From Candidatus Poribacteria bacterium (lineage in GTDB: Bacteria > Abyssobacteria > SURF-5): DNA of 64,000 bases. The notes under the pieces are model-generated. The model did not search any database. It was not told the DNA's origin and saw only the letters and a program-made list of their open reading frames with translations. Below are positions 43,269 to 49,850 of the stretch, piece after piece. Position 1 is the first letter of the stretch; every line of letters starts with the position of its first letter. The stretch is taken from positions 1 through 64,000 of the forward strand of contig JACRIR010000229.1 in assembly GCA_016215705.1 (NCBI GenBank). The letters are read 5' to 3'. The translations under genes and the position numbers were made by a program.

Positions 43269-43784
43269 TTACGGGGACACTTCTACGAGTCTTTGACAGC
43301 GGCGGCAAGCGGATATGCGCGTGTGGGGTGTGGAACCTCGTGCCTTGCCGACAGGCCGAAGGCCAGAATCCTAAAAAGCATCGCGCCGCTGCTCCTTGCC
43401 TATCATTTCGTCCTATCCACATCTTTTTGTTAATGAATCAGGAGCGCGGCGCGATGTTCATATCGTATGCTTTAGCGGATTTGCACATTTAACAGTGCAT
43501 TTAGTGTGCCATTCGCGAATAGGCGGATTACAAAGTCAGAATCTCATAAGCGTGACTGAGTGGAAGTCGTTTTCGGTGAGTGGCTGTCGCGCCGGAAAGA
43601 CTACCTTATTTCTTGTAAGCGGTACAAGAAACTTATTGAAACGACAAGGTGACCGGAGAAGAATCGGGAACACGATGCCGCATCGTGTCCCCGATTCTTG
43701 AGAAAACTCTTGACTCGCTCCAGTTCCGGAGAGGAAGCTCCTTTCTCCCGGGACAAGGTCTTCCGACTCTGCTATGCGCGCTCA
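43269..43784. other. Gene-free region with a large imperfect hairpin
   Basis: No credible ORF on either strand. CATCGCGCCGCTGCTCCT at 43379-43396 pairs with AGGAGCGCGGCGCGATG at 43440-43456 (one-base slip) across 43 bases. A family B hairpin follows at 43659-43699. The function is unknown. The first hairpin may be a decayed repeat. Confidence 0.55.
43659..43699. repeat. Family B hairpin repeat, copy 10
   Basis: Arms AAGAATCGGGAACACGATG and the near complement (one mismatch) enclose the loop CCG. It lies 86 bases downstream of the minus-strand Cys-rich peptide and could end that transcript. Confidence 0.85.
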
Positions 43785-43847
43785 CTAGCACGAAGACTTA
43801 CACTTGCATGTTCCGCCGGCCTTTTTCGCAACTTTGCGGATTTTCAC
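43785..43847 (-). CDS. 20-residue Cys-rich peptide, candidate radical-SAM-modified precursor
   Basis: The GTG-started frame encodes MKIRKVAKKAGGTCKCKSSC, a basic leader-like half and a C-terminal core with three cysteines (CKCKSSC). It is preceded by the near-perfect Shine-Dalgarno AAGGAGGTGA at 43853-43862, five bases before the start. It lies 50 bp downstream of, and on the same strand as, a radical SAM/SPASM enzyme with an N-terminal PqqD-like domain. That is the usual layout of a ranthipeptide/sactipeptide-type RiPP. It is too short for routine gene callers. Its role as a precursor is inferred, not shown. Confidence 0.6.
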   Translation of the reverse strand: MKIRKVAKKAGGTCKCKSSC

Positions 43848-43897
43848 TTTTCTCACCTCCTTCGCAATAGAGTAGGTGGAATGTTTGTCTTTTTCCC

Positions 43898-45067
43898 TTA
43901 ACAAGGCAATCCGTTCGCCCCGCACATTACGGGGTCCTTTCCGAATCTGTCGCCCGCCATCTCAGCCCTGTACCTGCATCCCCCTCTGCACAGTGCAACC
44001 ATTTCGCAATCACAGCGAAGTTGCTGGAGACTGATTCGCGGAATGTTACGCCACGCGCTTGCCAGCCCGTCGGAGACGCTTCCCGCCGGCGAGTTGGAGT
44101 AGAATCCACACTTGGATATCGTGCCGTCGGCCATCACCGCGCACAGGTGAGCTCCGCACGCGAGGTCGCCGTTTTCCTCGGATGAATAATGTGCGCCGCC
44201 TCCGAATGCGCGTTCGAGAAGCGGGCCCGTTTGGGCGGGGTTTGCCTCCAATGGGTGGCCTCGGCGCCATCGGCCTGCGTAGGCAGGCACGTCAATGTTC
44301 CATTCTCTGGCGCCGAACCCATTTACGATCCGCTCCAGATCATCGAAATCAGCGATGTTATTGGCATGCGCCATCGTGGCGATGGAGACATCGATGCCCC
44401 ATGTTACAAGGTTTTCGAGTCCGAGCAGCGACCTCTGATAATTCCCGAAACCTCTCAGCGCGTCGTGTGACGGCCCGACGCCGTCAAGGCTCACCTGCGC
44501 CTCGTGAGCTCGAAGTCGCTCGACCACGGAAGGGTCTTCAAGAGTTGTCCCGTTCGACAGGATAACTGTCCGGAACGAGTATTGCTCAAATAAGTCGTTG
44601 ATCTCCCAAAATTGAGGGTGGAGAAGCGGTTCCCCGCCGGATATGAGCAGGCGAAGCCCCTGGAGTTCGTCAAACTCCTTCATGACTTTCGCAATGTGTT
44701 CAAACGGCAGATCGAGCGGTTGCGTTTCGCCAAGGAAACAGTGCGCGCATCTGAGGTTGCAGCGCGTAGTTATGTGAAGAAGCAAATACCGAAGCGAAGG
44801 GACGGGCGCCCGGCTTGTCTGTTTTTGAGGGGCGTAGTCCGATACATGTGAAAGAACCCGTTCTCTGATGCAATAGCGCAAGAACTCCGTCTCGGCATGT
44901 GCGACCTCGGCCCCGTTTATCTTGACAGGCAGGCTTCGGACAAACTGGAGAGCTTCGTCGTCAAGCTCATACAGCTCATCACGAACGCGATCATAGACGC
45001 ACGGCTTCTCGAGCAGCCTCAGCGAACAACTCGGGCTAAGCGCCAGATAAGTCGGATCGGACTGCAT
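43898..45067 (-). CDS. Radical SAM/SPASM peptide maturase with N-terminal PqqD-like domain
   Basis: 389-residue enzyme. Residues 1-78 resemble a PqqD/RiPP-recognition winged helix (SLRLLEKPCVYDRVRDELYEL). The radical SAM cluster motif is CNLRCAHC (Cys103, 107, 110), with the SAM contact LISGGEPLLH. A C-terminal SPASM domain has about eight cysteines, including ADGTISKCGFY and CDCEMVALCRGGCRY, for auxiliary Fe-S clusters. Such enzymes form thioether or C-C crosslinks in ribosomal peptides. The upstream 78-residue protein overlaps the start by 32 bases, and a Cys-rich peptide follows 50 bp downstream. The exact RiPP class is unknown. Confidence 0.88.
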   Translation of the reverse strand: MQSDPTYLALSPSCSLRLLEKPCVYDRVRDELYELDDEALQFVRSLPVKINGAEVAHAETEFLRYCIRERVLSHVSDYAPQKQTSRAPVPSLRYLLLHITTRCNLRCAHCFLGETQPLDLPFEHIAKVMKEFDELQGLRLLISGGEPLLHPQFWEINDLFEQYSFRTVILSNGTTLEDPSVVERLRAHEAQVSLDGVGPSHDALRGFGNYQRSLLGLENLVTWGIDVSIATMAHANNIADFDDLERIVNGFGAREWNIDVPAYAGRWRRGHPLEANPAQTGPLLERAFGGGAHYSSEENGDLACGAHLCAVMADGTISKCGFYSNSPAGSVSDGLASAWRNIPRISLQQLRCDCEMVALCRGGCRYRAEMAGDRFGKDPVMCGANGLPC

Positions 45068-45272
45068 TCACAATCTCCTCGACGCTCACAAGCTCCTTAT
45101 CGAGCAAAAGCTTGATAAGATAGAATCCGCCGCATGCGATGTCTTCATCTTCGCCTTCTTTATAGAAGCTGCAATCTCTGCAGATGAATTCGGTCAGCCC
45201 GCGCTGTGTCTTCAGATAGTCGGGACTGCCCAGAAACTTCCGGCAATTCAAGAGCATATTCGGGAATGGCAT
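45036..45272 (-). CDS. 78-residue Cys-containing protein of the radical SAM operon
   Basis: Unrecognised small protein. Its cysteines are at 10, 31, 34 and 47 (FICRDCSFYKEGEDEDIACGG), suggesting a metal or Fe-S site. A Leu-rich helical tail (YLIKLLLDKELVSVEEIVNAV) follows. GGGGAG lies nine bases before the ATG, and the 3' end overlaps the radical SAM gene by 32 bases, implying coupled translation. It could be a partner or electron carrier for the maturase, or a second substrate. I see no known leader-peptide motif. Confidence 0.7.
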   Translation of the reverse strand: MPFPNMLLNCRKFLGSPDYLKTQRGLTEFICRDCSFYKEGEDEDIACGGFYLIKLLLDKELVSVEEIVNAVRSDLSGA

Positions 45273-45326
45273 GGTTCAGGTCTCCCCCCCCATCATTTTC
45301 CGCGAATTCGGAGATACGCAATCTTT

Positions 45327-45355
45327 AATCTAACATTGATATTGGGAAGTGGCAA
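45327..45355 (-). promoter_or_regulatory. Possible promoter for the radical SAM operon
   Basis: Minus strand TTGCCA, 17-bp spacer, TAGATT, 55 bp upstream of the 78-residue protein. Match is modest (five of six and four of six). Confidence 0.4.
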
Positions 45356-45411
45356 TAGGGAGAAAGAGACGGCTTGCAGTTGTGTTTCCTGGGTGGCGTT
45401 TTGCATGAAAA

Positions 45412-45505
45412 TTGGAAGGGCGCAATGAATTGCTCCCCTACGACGACAAATTAAAAGATTCCGTAGGGGCGCGATTCATCGCGCCCGATCCGCTGTCTGG
45501 CCGCA
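45412..45505. repeat. Family A palindromic repeat, intact copy
   Basis: GGGCGCAATGAATTGCTCCC on the left and GTAGGGGCGCGATTCATCGC on the right, as at 92-188. It lies between the radical SAM operon and the acyl-CoA dehydrogenase gene and contains no B insertion. Confidence 0.8.
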
Positions 45506-45522
45506 ACGCCGGCAAACCAATC

Positions 45523-46761
45523 TTACTTTAACTGCTCTCTCGTATACTCAAGAATGCGTCTCGCAATGATGAGCATGTTGATCTGGCCCGTGCCTTCAAA
45601 TAAATCATTGATTTTGCCGTCGCGCATCCATTTCTCAAGCAGAAGCTCGCGCGAATACCCGAGCGGACCCATGAGCTCGACCGCCTTCTGGGTCACGAGC
45701 GTAATGGCCAGACCTGCCTTCGCTTTGGCCATTGAGGCTTCGAGATTGTTGCGCATCCTGCGGTCCATCATCCAGCATGCGCGCCAAGTGAGCAGGCGGG
45801 CCGCCTGGAGGTTGGCCTCCATCTGCTGCACGTCGCGCTCGACGGCGGTCATCCGATACGGTGAGATGCCATACCGAATCTGAACGCCCTGTTTCTCAAA
45901 TTCCTCCTTCACGAAATCGATGGCCGCACGCCCGATGCCGATGGCGCTTGCGGCCACCATTGGACGCGTGGCGTCGAACGTGGCCATTACACCCTTGAAA
46001 CCCGAGGTGCTGTCCTTCTTTTGCACCTCGGAACTCCCTAGGATGTTGTCGAGCGGGATACGGCAGTCCTCGAACACAATCGTGCACGTGTCCGATGCGC
46101 GAATACCGAGCTTCTTTTCGAGCTTGGTGACCGTCATGCCCGGAGTCCCGTGCTCGACGATGAAACTCTTGATGCCGGCGCGTCCGGCGGACCTGTCGAG
46201 CGTCGCCCATACAACGACAAAACCCTCAGAATCCTGGACGGCAGCTTTCCCGCTGGTCACGAAGATTTTTTCTCCGTTCAGCACCCAGTGGTCACCATCG
46301 CGGGCGGCAGTCGCAGTAATTGCGGCAGTGTCCGAGCCTGCGTTCGCTTCCGTGATCGCCATTGCGCCCCATTTGGGCTCACCCTCGGTGAAACGCCTGA
46401 GGAAACGCTCCTTCTGATCGGATGTTCCCACGGCCTCGACTGCTGCCACGCCGAGCCCCCCCGGAATACAGAGGTAGAGCCCGCAGTCGCCCCACGAAAG
46501 CTCCTCAATCACGTTCGCAAACATGACCGAGTTCTCGGCGGGCTTCTCCGGCTTGCCCTCCTGCTTCGGCTTTGTGCTCGCCTCGAAGCGCGCGCGATTC
46601 CTCCGCTTCGAGTCTTCCCACATCATGTTTATGAAATCCAGCGGTTTCTGGTGCTCCTCTTCATCGTATTTGCGAGCGGCCGGACGCATCATATTCTCGG
46701 CCAGCATATGGACCATATTCTTCATATTCGCGATGTTTTCTGAAATCTCGAAATCAATCAT
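45523..46761 (-). CDS. Acyl-CoA dehydrogenase (first)
   Basis: FAD enzyme of 412 residues that introduces the alpha-beta double bond into an acyl-CoA. Family motifs are WGAMAITEANAGSDTAA (FAD/substrate contact), VLNGEKIFVTSG and the C-terminal LMGPLGYSRE. The catalytic base is Glu389 in DLFEGTGQIN. A Lys/Pro/Glu-rich insert at about residues 50-85 is unusual. The start is ATG 46761, with GGAGGA nine bases upstream. It is separated by 19 bp from a second acyl-CoA dehydrogenase, with a MerR regulator upstream, so all three probably form one operon. Confidence 0.92.
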   Translation of the reverse strand: MIDFEISENIANMKNMVHMLAENMMRPAARKYDEEEHQKPLDFINMMWEDSKRRNRARFEASTKPKQEGKPEKPAENSVMFANVIEELSWGDCGLYLCIPGGLGVAAVEAVGTSDQKERFLRRFTEGEPKWGAMAITEANAGSDTAAITATAARDGDHWVLNGEKIFVTSGKAAVQDSEGFVVVWATLDRSAGRAGIKSFIVEHGTPGMTVTKLEKKLGIRASDTCTIVFEDCRIPLDNILGSSEVQKKDSTSGFKGVMATFDATRPMVAASAIGIGRAAIDFVKEEFEKQGVQIRYGISPYRMTAVERDVQQMEANLQAARLLTWRACWMMDRRMRNNLEASMAKAKAGLAITLVTQKAVELMGPLGYSRELLLEKWMRDGKINDLFEGTGQINMLIIARRILEYTREQLK

Positions 46762-46780
46762 CGTGGAGTATCCTCCCGGT

Positions 46781-47890
46781 TTAGATGGTGACGAGTCCAT
46801 CGAATGTGGCGAAACCGCGTCCGTTGCGAAGCCAGAGTTCGACCGGATGCTCTCTTATGTAGCCGTGCCCTCCGAGGACCTGCACGGCGCGGTCGGTTAT
46901 CATGAGAACTTTCTCGGCAGCGTACTGCTTGGCAAGATACGCTTCGCGATCCGACTCAAGCCCCTTGTCGAGTCTCCATGCGGCTTCCCACGTGAGCAGC
47001 CGTGTAGCATCCACTTCGATTGCCATTTCCGCAAGCATGAAGGCGATCGCCTGCCGCGAGGCGATTGGCTCGCCGAAGGCCACGCGCTCTTTTGCATAGT
47101 CGCGGGCATACTCGAACGCGGCTTTGGAAACGCCCACTGCCATCGCTGCAAGTCCCACAAAACTGTAATTCAGGAGCTTTGAAACGTTGCAGCCGGCCTC
47201 TCCTCCCAGTCTGCTTTCCTTCGGAACCCGGCAATCCTTGAAGATGACCTTGCGGGTGTCGAGAGCTTTGAGGCCCATATTCTTCTCTCGCTCGCTGATC
47301 TCCATACCCGCCGTTCCCTTGTCGACAAGGAAAGCCTGCACACCTTTTGCGTCCGCCGAGGCATCGGTCTGCGCATAAACAAGGATAACTTCGGCGTCGG
47401 CTGCCAGGGGCACGAGGCACTTCTCGCCGTTTATCACGTAGCTTCCGCCTTCGGCTGCGGCCTTTGTCTGCATCGAAGGAAGGTCAAAGTCAATTCGAGG
47501 TTCCATAAACGCAGCGGAGGCCGGTTTGAAACTTTCCTCGCAGAAAAGTGGGAGATACTTCTGCTTTTGGTCTTCAGTCCCGAATTCGATCAGGGGGTAT
47601 ACGACACTGGCCGGACAGAGCATGCAAACCGCCAGCGAGAAATCCCCGTAAGCAAGCTCCTCGGCCAGGATGGCGCCGGTCACTGCCGAGCGAGGCTCGC
47701 CCACGCCGCCGTATGCTTCAGGGACATTGTTCGGGATCAAGAATAACTCCCATGCCTTGCTGATGAACTCAGGTGGTATCTTGCCCCCTTCATCACATTC
47801 ACGATAAATTGGTCGCATCTCGTTAAGCGCGAATTTCCTGACCGTTTCGTAGATCATTCGCTGATCATCGCTAAGCTCGAAAGATAGCAT
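46781..47890 (-). CDS. Acyl-CoA dehydrogenase-like protein with Asp at the catalytic position (second)
   Basis: 369-residue acyl-CoA dehydrogenase fold. The N-terminal ELSDDQRMIYETVRKFA and central YVINGEKCLVPL match the family, as does AVQVLGGHGYIREHPVE near the end. The sequence then stops at RGFATFDGLVTI: the position of the usual catalytic Glu (EGT) is Asp364, and the last helix is missing. It may be a partner subunit of the adjacent canonical enzyme or have altered specificity. It is co-directional with the neighbouring dehydrogenase and MerR genes. Confidence 0.88.
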   Translation of the reverse strand: MLSFELSDDQRMIYETVRKFALNEMRPIYRECDEGGKIPPEFISKAWELFLIPNNVPEAYGGVGEPRSAVTGAILAEELAYGDFSLAVCMLCPASVVYPLIEFGTEDQKQKYLPLFCEESFKPASAAFMEPRIDFDLPSMQTKAAAEGGSYVINGEKCLVPLAADAEVILVYAQTDASADAKGVQAFLVDKGTAGMEISEREKNMGLKALDTRKVIFKDCRVPKESRLGGEAGCNVSKLLNYSFVGLAAMAVGVSKAAFEYARDYAKERVAFGEPIASRQAIAFMLAEMAIEVDATRLLTWEAAWRLDKGLESDREAYLAKQYAAEKVLMITDRAVQVLGGHGYIREHPVELWLRNGRGFATFDGLVTI

Positions 47891-47981
47891 CTTCGCCTCC
47901 CTTGCGCCGTCGAATGGCTTTGATAGGTGTCATAAACCTGAACGATTTCCTGGACATCAATGCCCGGGCGGCAGTATTCTC

Positions 47982-48764
47982 TTATGACGGAATAGTCGCC
48001 CTTTCTTGACTCTCCTTTCTCCTTCCCCTTGGATTCTTCTTCATTCTCCTCACACGGGCGGCAAACTCGTTGCGCATGGCCTTTCGGCGCATCCACAAGA
48101 ACAAGCTCAGAAAAATGTCTTCACCCGTATTATTGAAAAGACTCTCTGCGTCCCGGGGGTCGAGGCCCTTGAGGATTCTCTTGAAAACCTGAGACATTTC
48201 CTTTCGCGCGAGCCGACGCGCGGCATCAACATAGATTGAGAGCGCTTCGGTGGGCCATCCCCTTGCAGGAGTGAACCCGCGCTCACCCATGCGCGACAGT
48301 ATTCTCAGAATCTCGACGTCCTCCACACGATAGGTGCGGCGTCCATTTTTGACCTCCGGCGTGAGCACGCCTAGTTGCTCGAGCCGTTGCATGGTCCGCT
48401 CCTTGAAACCGAATTCCCGGCCGGCTTCGGCCCGCGACATCACATGCGCGGGGGCCGCGCTCATCAGCCATCCGGCATATTGCGCGCTGATGACGAGAAT
48501 ATTCTTGAGCATGCCGCTGTCCTGAACGGAATCGAGCAATCGTTTGATGCGCCCCAGCGGCAGAAAGGCTTTTTCCTGAAAATCCGATATCAGTCTGATT
48601 CGCTCGACGCAGCTTTCGTCGTAGAAAGCCATCGTTCGATTGATTCTCACGGGAGGTGGCAGGAGGCCCTGCGCAACATAAAAATGGATTTTCGACCTGC
48701 TGACGCCCGCATGATCTGCAAGTTCTTTGATCTTCATCCGCCCTGTAATCTCGGCGTTTTTCAT
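47982..48764 (-). CDS. MerR-family transcriptional regulator
   Basis: 260-residue regulator with two MerR-type helix-turn-helix segments, MKIKELADHAGVSRSKIHFY (residues 10-29) and a second around residues 107-140 (MSRAEAGREFGFKERTMQRL). A basic C-terminal tail (RRMKKNPRGRRKE) follows. The double-HTH layout is less common than classical MerR. It heads an operon with two acyl-CoA dehydrogenases. A palindrome overlapping its own promoter region suggests autoregulation. The start could also be the internal Met at 48737. Confidence 0.82.
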   Translation of the reverse strand: MKNAEITGRMKIKELADHAGVSRSKIHFYVAQGLLPPPVRINRTMAFYDESCVERIRLISDFQEKAFLPLGRIKRLLDSVQDSGMLKNILVISAQYAGWLMSAAPAHVMSRAEAGREFGFKERTMQRLEQLGVLTPEVKNGRRTYRVEDVEILRILSRMGERGFTPARGWPTEALSIYVDAARRLARKEMSQVFKRILKGLDPRDAESLFNNTGEDIFLSLFLWMRRKAMRNEFAARVRRMKKNPRGRRKESQERATIPS

Positions 48765-48834
48765 GGCGGGTCAGCAAACTCTCCTGGTCATACTCGTGGT
48801 GACGAACAATACCAAGCGGGGAGACAAACCGGAG

Positions 48835-48859
48835 AACTATTAAGTGCCACTTGATAGTT
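48835..48859. promoter_or_regulatory. 25-bp palindromic operator upstream of the merR gene
   Basis: Arms AACTATTAAGTG and CACTTGATAGTT meet around a single central base with one mismatched pair. It lies just downstream of the minus-strand -10, over the predicted start site, fitting repression. Confidence 0.6.
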
Positions 48860-48860
48860 G

Positions 48861-48890
48861 ATTCTATAAAGAGAGGTTTCGTCTTGTCAA
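48861..48890 (-). promoter_or_regulatory. Sigma-70 promoter for the merR-acyl-CoA dehydrogenase operon
   Basis: Minus strand TTGACA, 18-bp spacer, TAGAAT, immediately upstream of the palindrome at 48835-48859. Confidence 0.65.
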
Positions 48891-48949
48891 GCAAAATCTT
48901 CCGGACGGGCGGGACGTGTCCGTCCAAATCAACGTCTGAAATGCCGAAA

Positions 48950-49582
48950 TCAATTACGGGGATGGATGAGGTAGTGGGAAACCATTCTTGCCAGTTCTTG
49001 CACTAATTCGTCTCCGTTGAATGCGGCTTGCGAAAAAATCACTTGATGCACGCAGGCTTCAACGGCCTCGTCGATTACGAAAGCGGCGATCGGAATATTG
49101 GATACGGTGATTTCTGACCTGTGTTCCTCGAGCAATCGCTCCAGAGGCGCTCGAACACGCCGGCGGATTTCATCTCGGATTTCCCGGAATGCGGGGTCTT
49201 TCATGGCTACTTGGGCAAACGCGCGCCTGATGCCGGGATCGACTTTGTGGCTCTCGTACGCCGTTCGAACGAGTGACTGAATAGCGGTTTGTATGTCCGC
49301 TGTCCGCCATCTCTCCGGGGCCAATTCAGCAACGAGTGTTTCCACCACCCGCGTGGAATACTCGCGATAGATTTCCAAGAATATGTCTCTCTTGTCGCGA
49401 AAATACTTGTAGAATATTCCGACTGAAACCCGCGCTTTTCTCGAGATCTGGTTTGTCGTCGTGGTGTCGTAGCCTTGTTCCGAGAATAATTGCGTTGCGG
49501 CGCGCACAAGATGCTCCCGTGTGCGCCACCCGCGTTTCTGCTTCGGTTTTTCGACCTGTGGCCGACTACTCCTGATGCTCAT
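48950..49582 (-). CDS. TetR/AcrR-family transcriptional regulator (divergent to the flavoprotein)
   Basis: 210-residue repressor. The HTH domain is VRAATQLFSEQGYDTTTTNQI then SVGIFYKYFRDKRDIF, at about residues 25-70. ATG 49582 has AGGGAG nine bases upstream. It is divergent from the flavoprotein gene across a 268-bp gap containing two promoters and two related palindromes, one by each promoter. That is the classic arrangement of a local repressor controlling itself and its target. Confidence 0.92.
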   Translation of the reverse strand: MSIRSSRPQVEKPKQKRGWRTREHLVRAATQLFSEQGYDTTTTNQISRKARVSVGIFYKYFRDKRDIFLEIYREYSTRVVETLVAELAPERWRTADIQTAIQSLVRTAYESHKVDPGIRRAFAQVAMKDPAFREIRDEIRRRVRAPLERLLEEHRSEITVSNIPIAAFVIDEAVEACVHQVIFSQAAFNGDELVQELARMVSHYLIHPRN

Positions 49583-49619
49583 GAGCAAACACTCCCTGTT
49601 CTCTCCCAATCCCGTTTCT

Positions 49620-49648
49620 ATGTTACATAAAAGGGTTGTGCGTGTCAA
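49620..49648 (-). promoter_or_regulatory. Promoter for the divergent tetR gene
   Basis: Minus strand TTGACA, 17-bp spacer, TAACAT. Operator-like site 1 (49651-49674) abuts its -35. Confidence 0.65.
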
Positions 49649-49650
49649 TA

Positions 49651-49674
49651 GAACATGAGCATGACATCATATTC
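49651..49674. promoter_or_regulatory. TetR operator candidate, site 1
   Basis: Half-sites GAACATGA and TCATATTC with an 8-base centre. The half-site GAACATGA equals that of site 2 at 49731-49748. Confidence 0.55.
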
Positions 49675-49691
49675 TTTTTTCTGTTTTTCTA

Positions 49692-49720
49692 TTGACAAGC
49701 TTGAACTAGCGTGATAGAAT
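49692..49720 (+). promoter_or_regulatory. Sigma-70 promoter for the flavoprotein/[2Fe-2S] genes
   Basis: TTGACA, 17-bp spacer, TAGAAT. The predicted start near 49727 lies just before operator site 2. Confidence 0.75.
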
Positions 49721-49730
49721 GCATAAAAAT

Positions 49731-49748
49731 GAACTTGATATCATGTTC
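49731..49748. promoter_or_regulatory. TetR operator candidate, site 2
   Basis: GAACTTGATATCATGTTC, an 18-bp palindrome with one mismatched pair, directly downstream of the flavoprotein promoter start. Strong candidate for repressor binding. Confidence 0.65.
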
Positions 49749-49850
49749 TATCGGGGTTTGTCTTGTCTCAGGTCACCGAGACCCTGTGGCTATGGCAAAT
49801 AGACGGCCTATCATCGAGCGCATATCTGCTTGTTCAAAGGGAGAATGGCC

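Noticed and set aside
44059-44565. 168-codon plus-strand frame opposite the radical SAM gene
   Set aside because: Arg/Pro-rich shadow of the SPASM-domain gene, with no domain.
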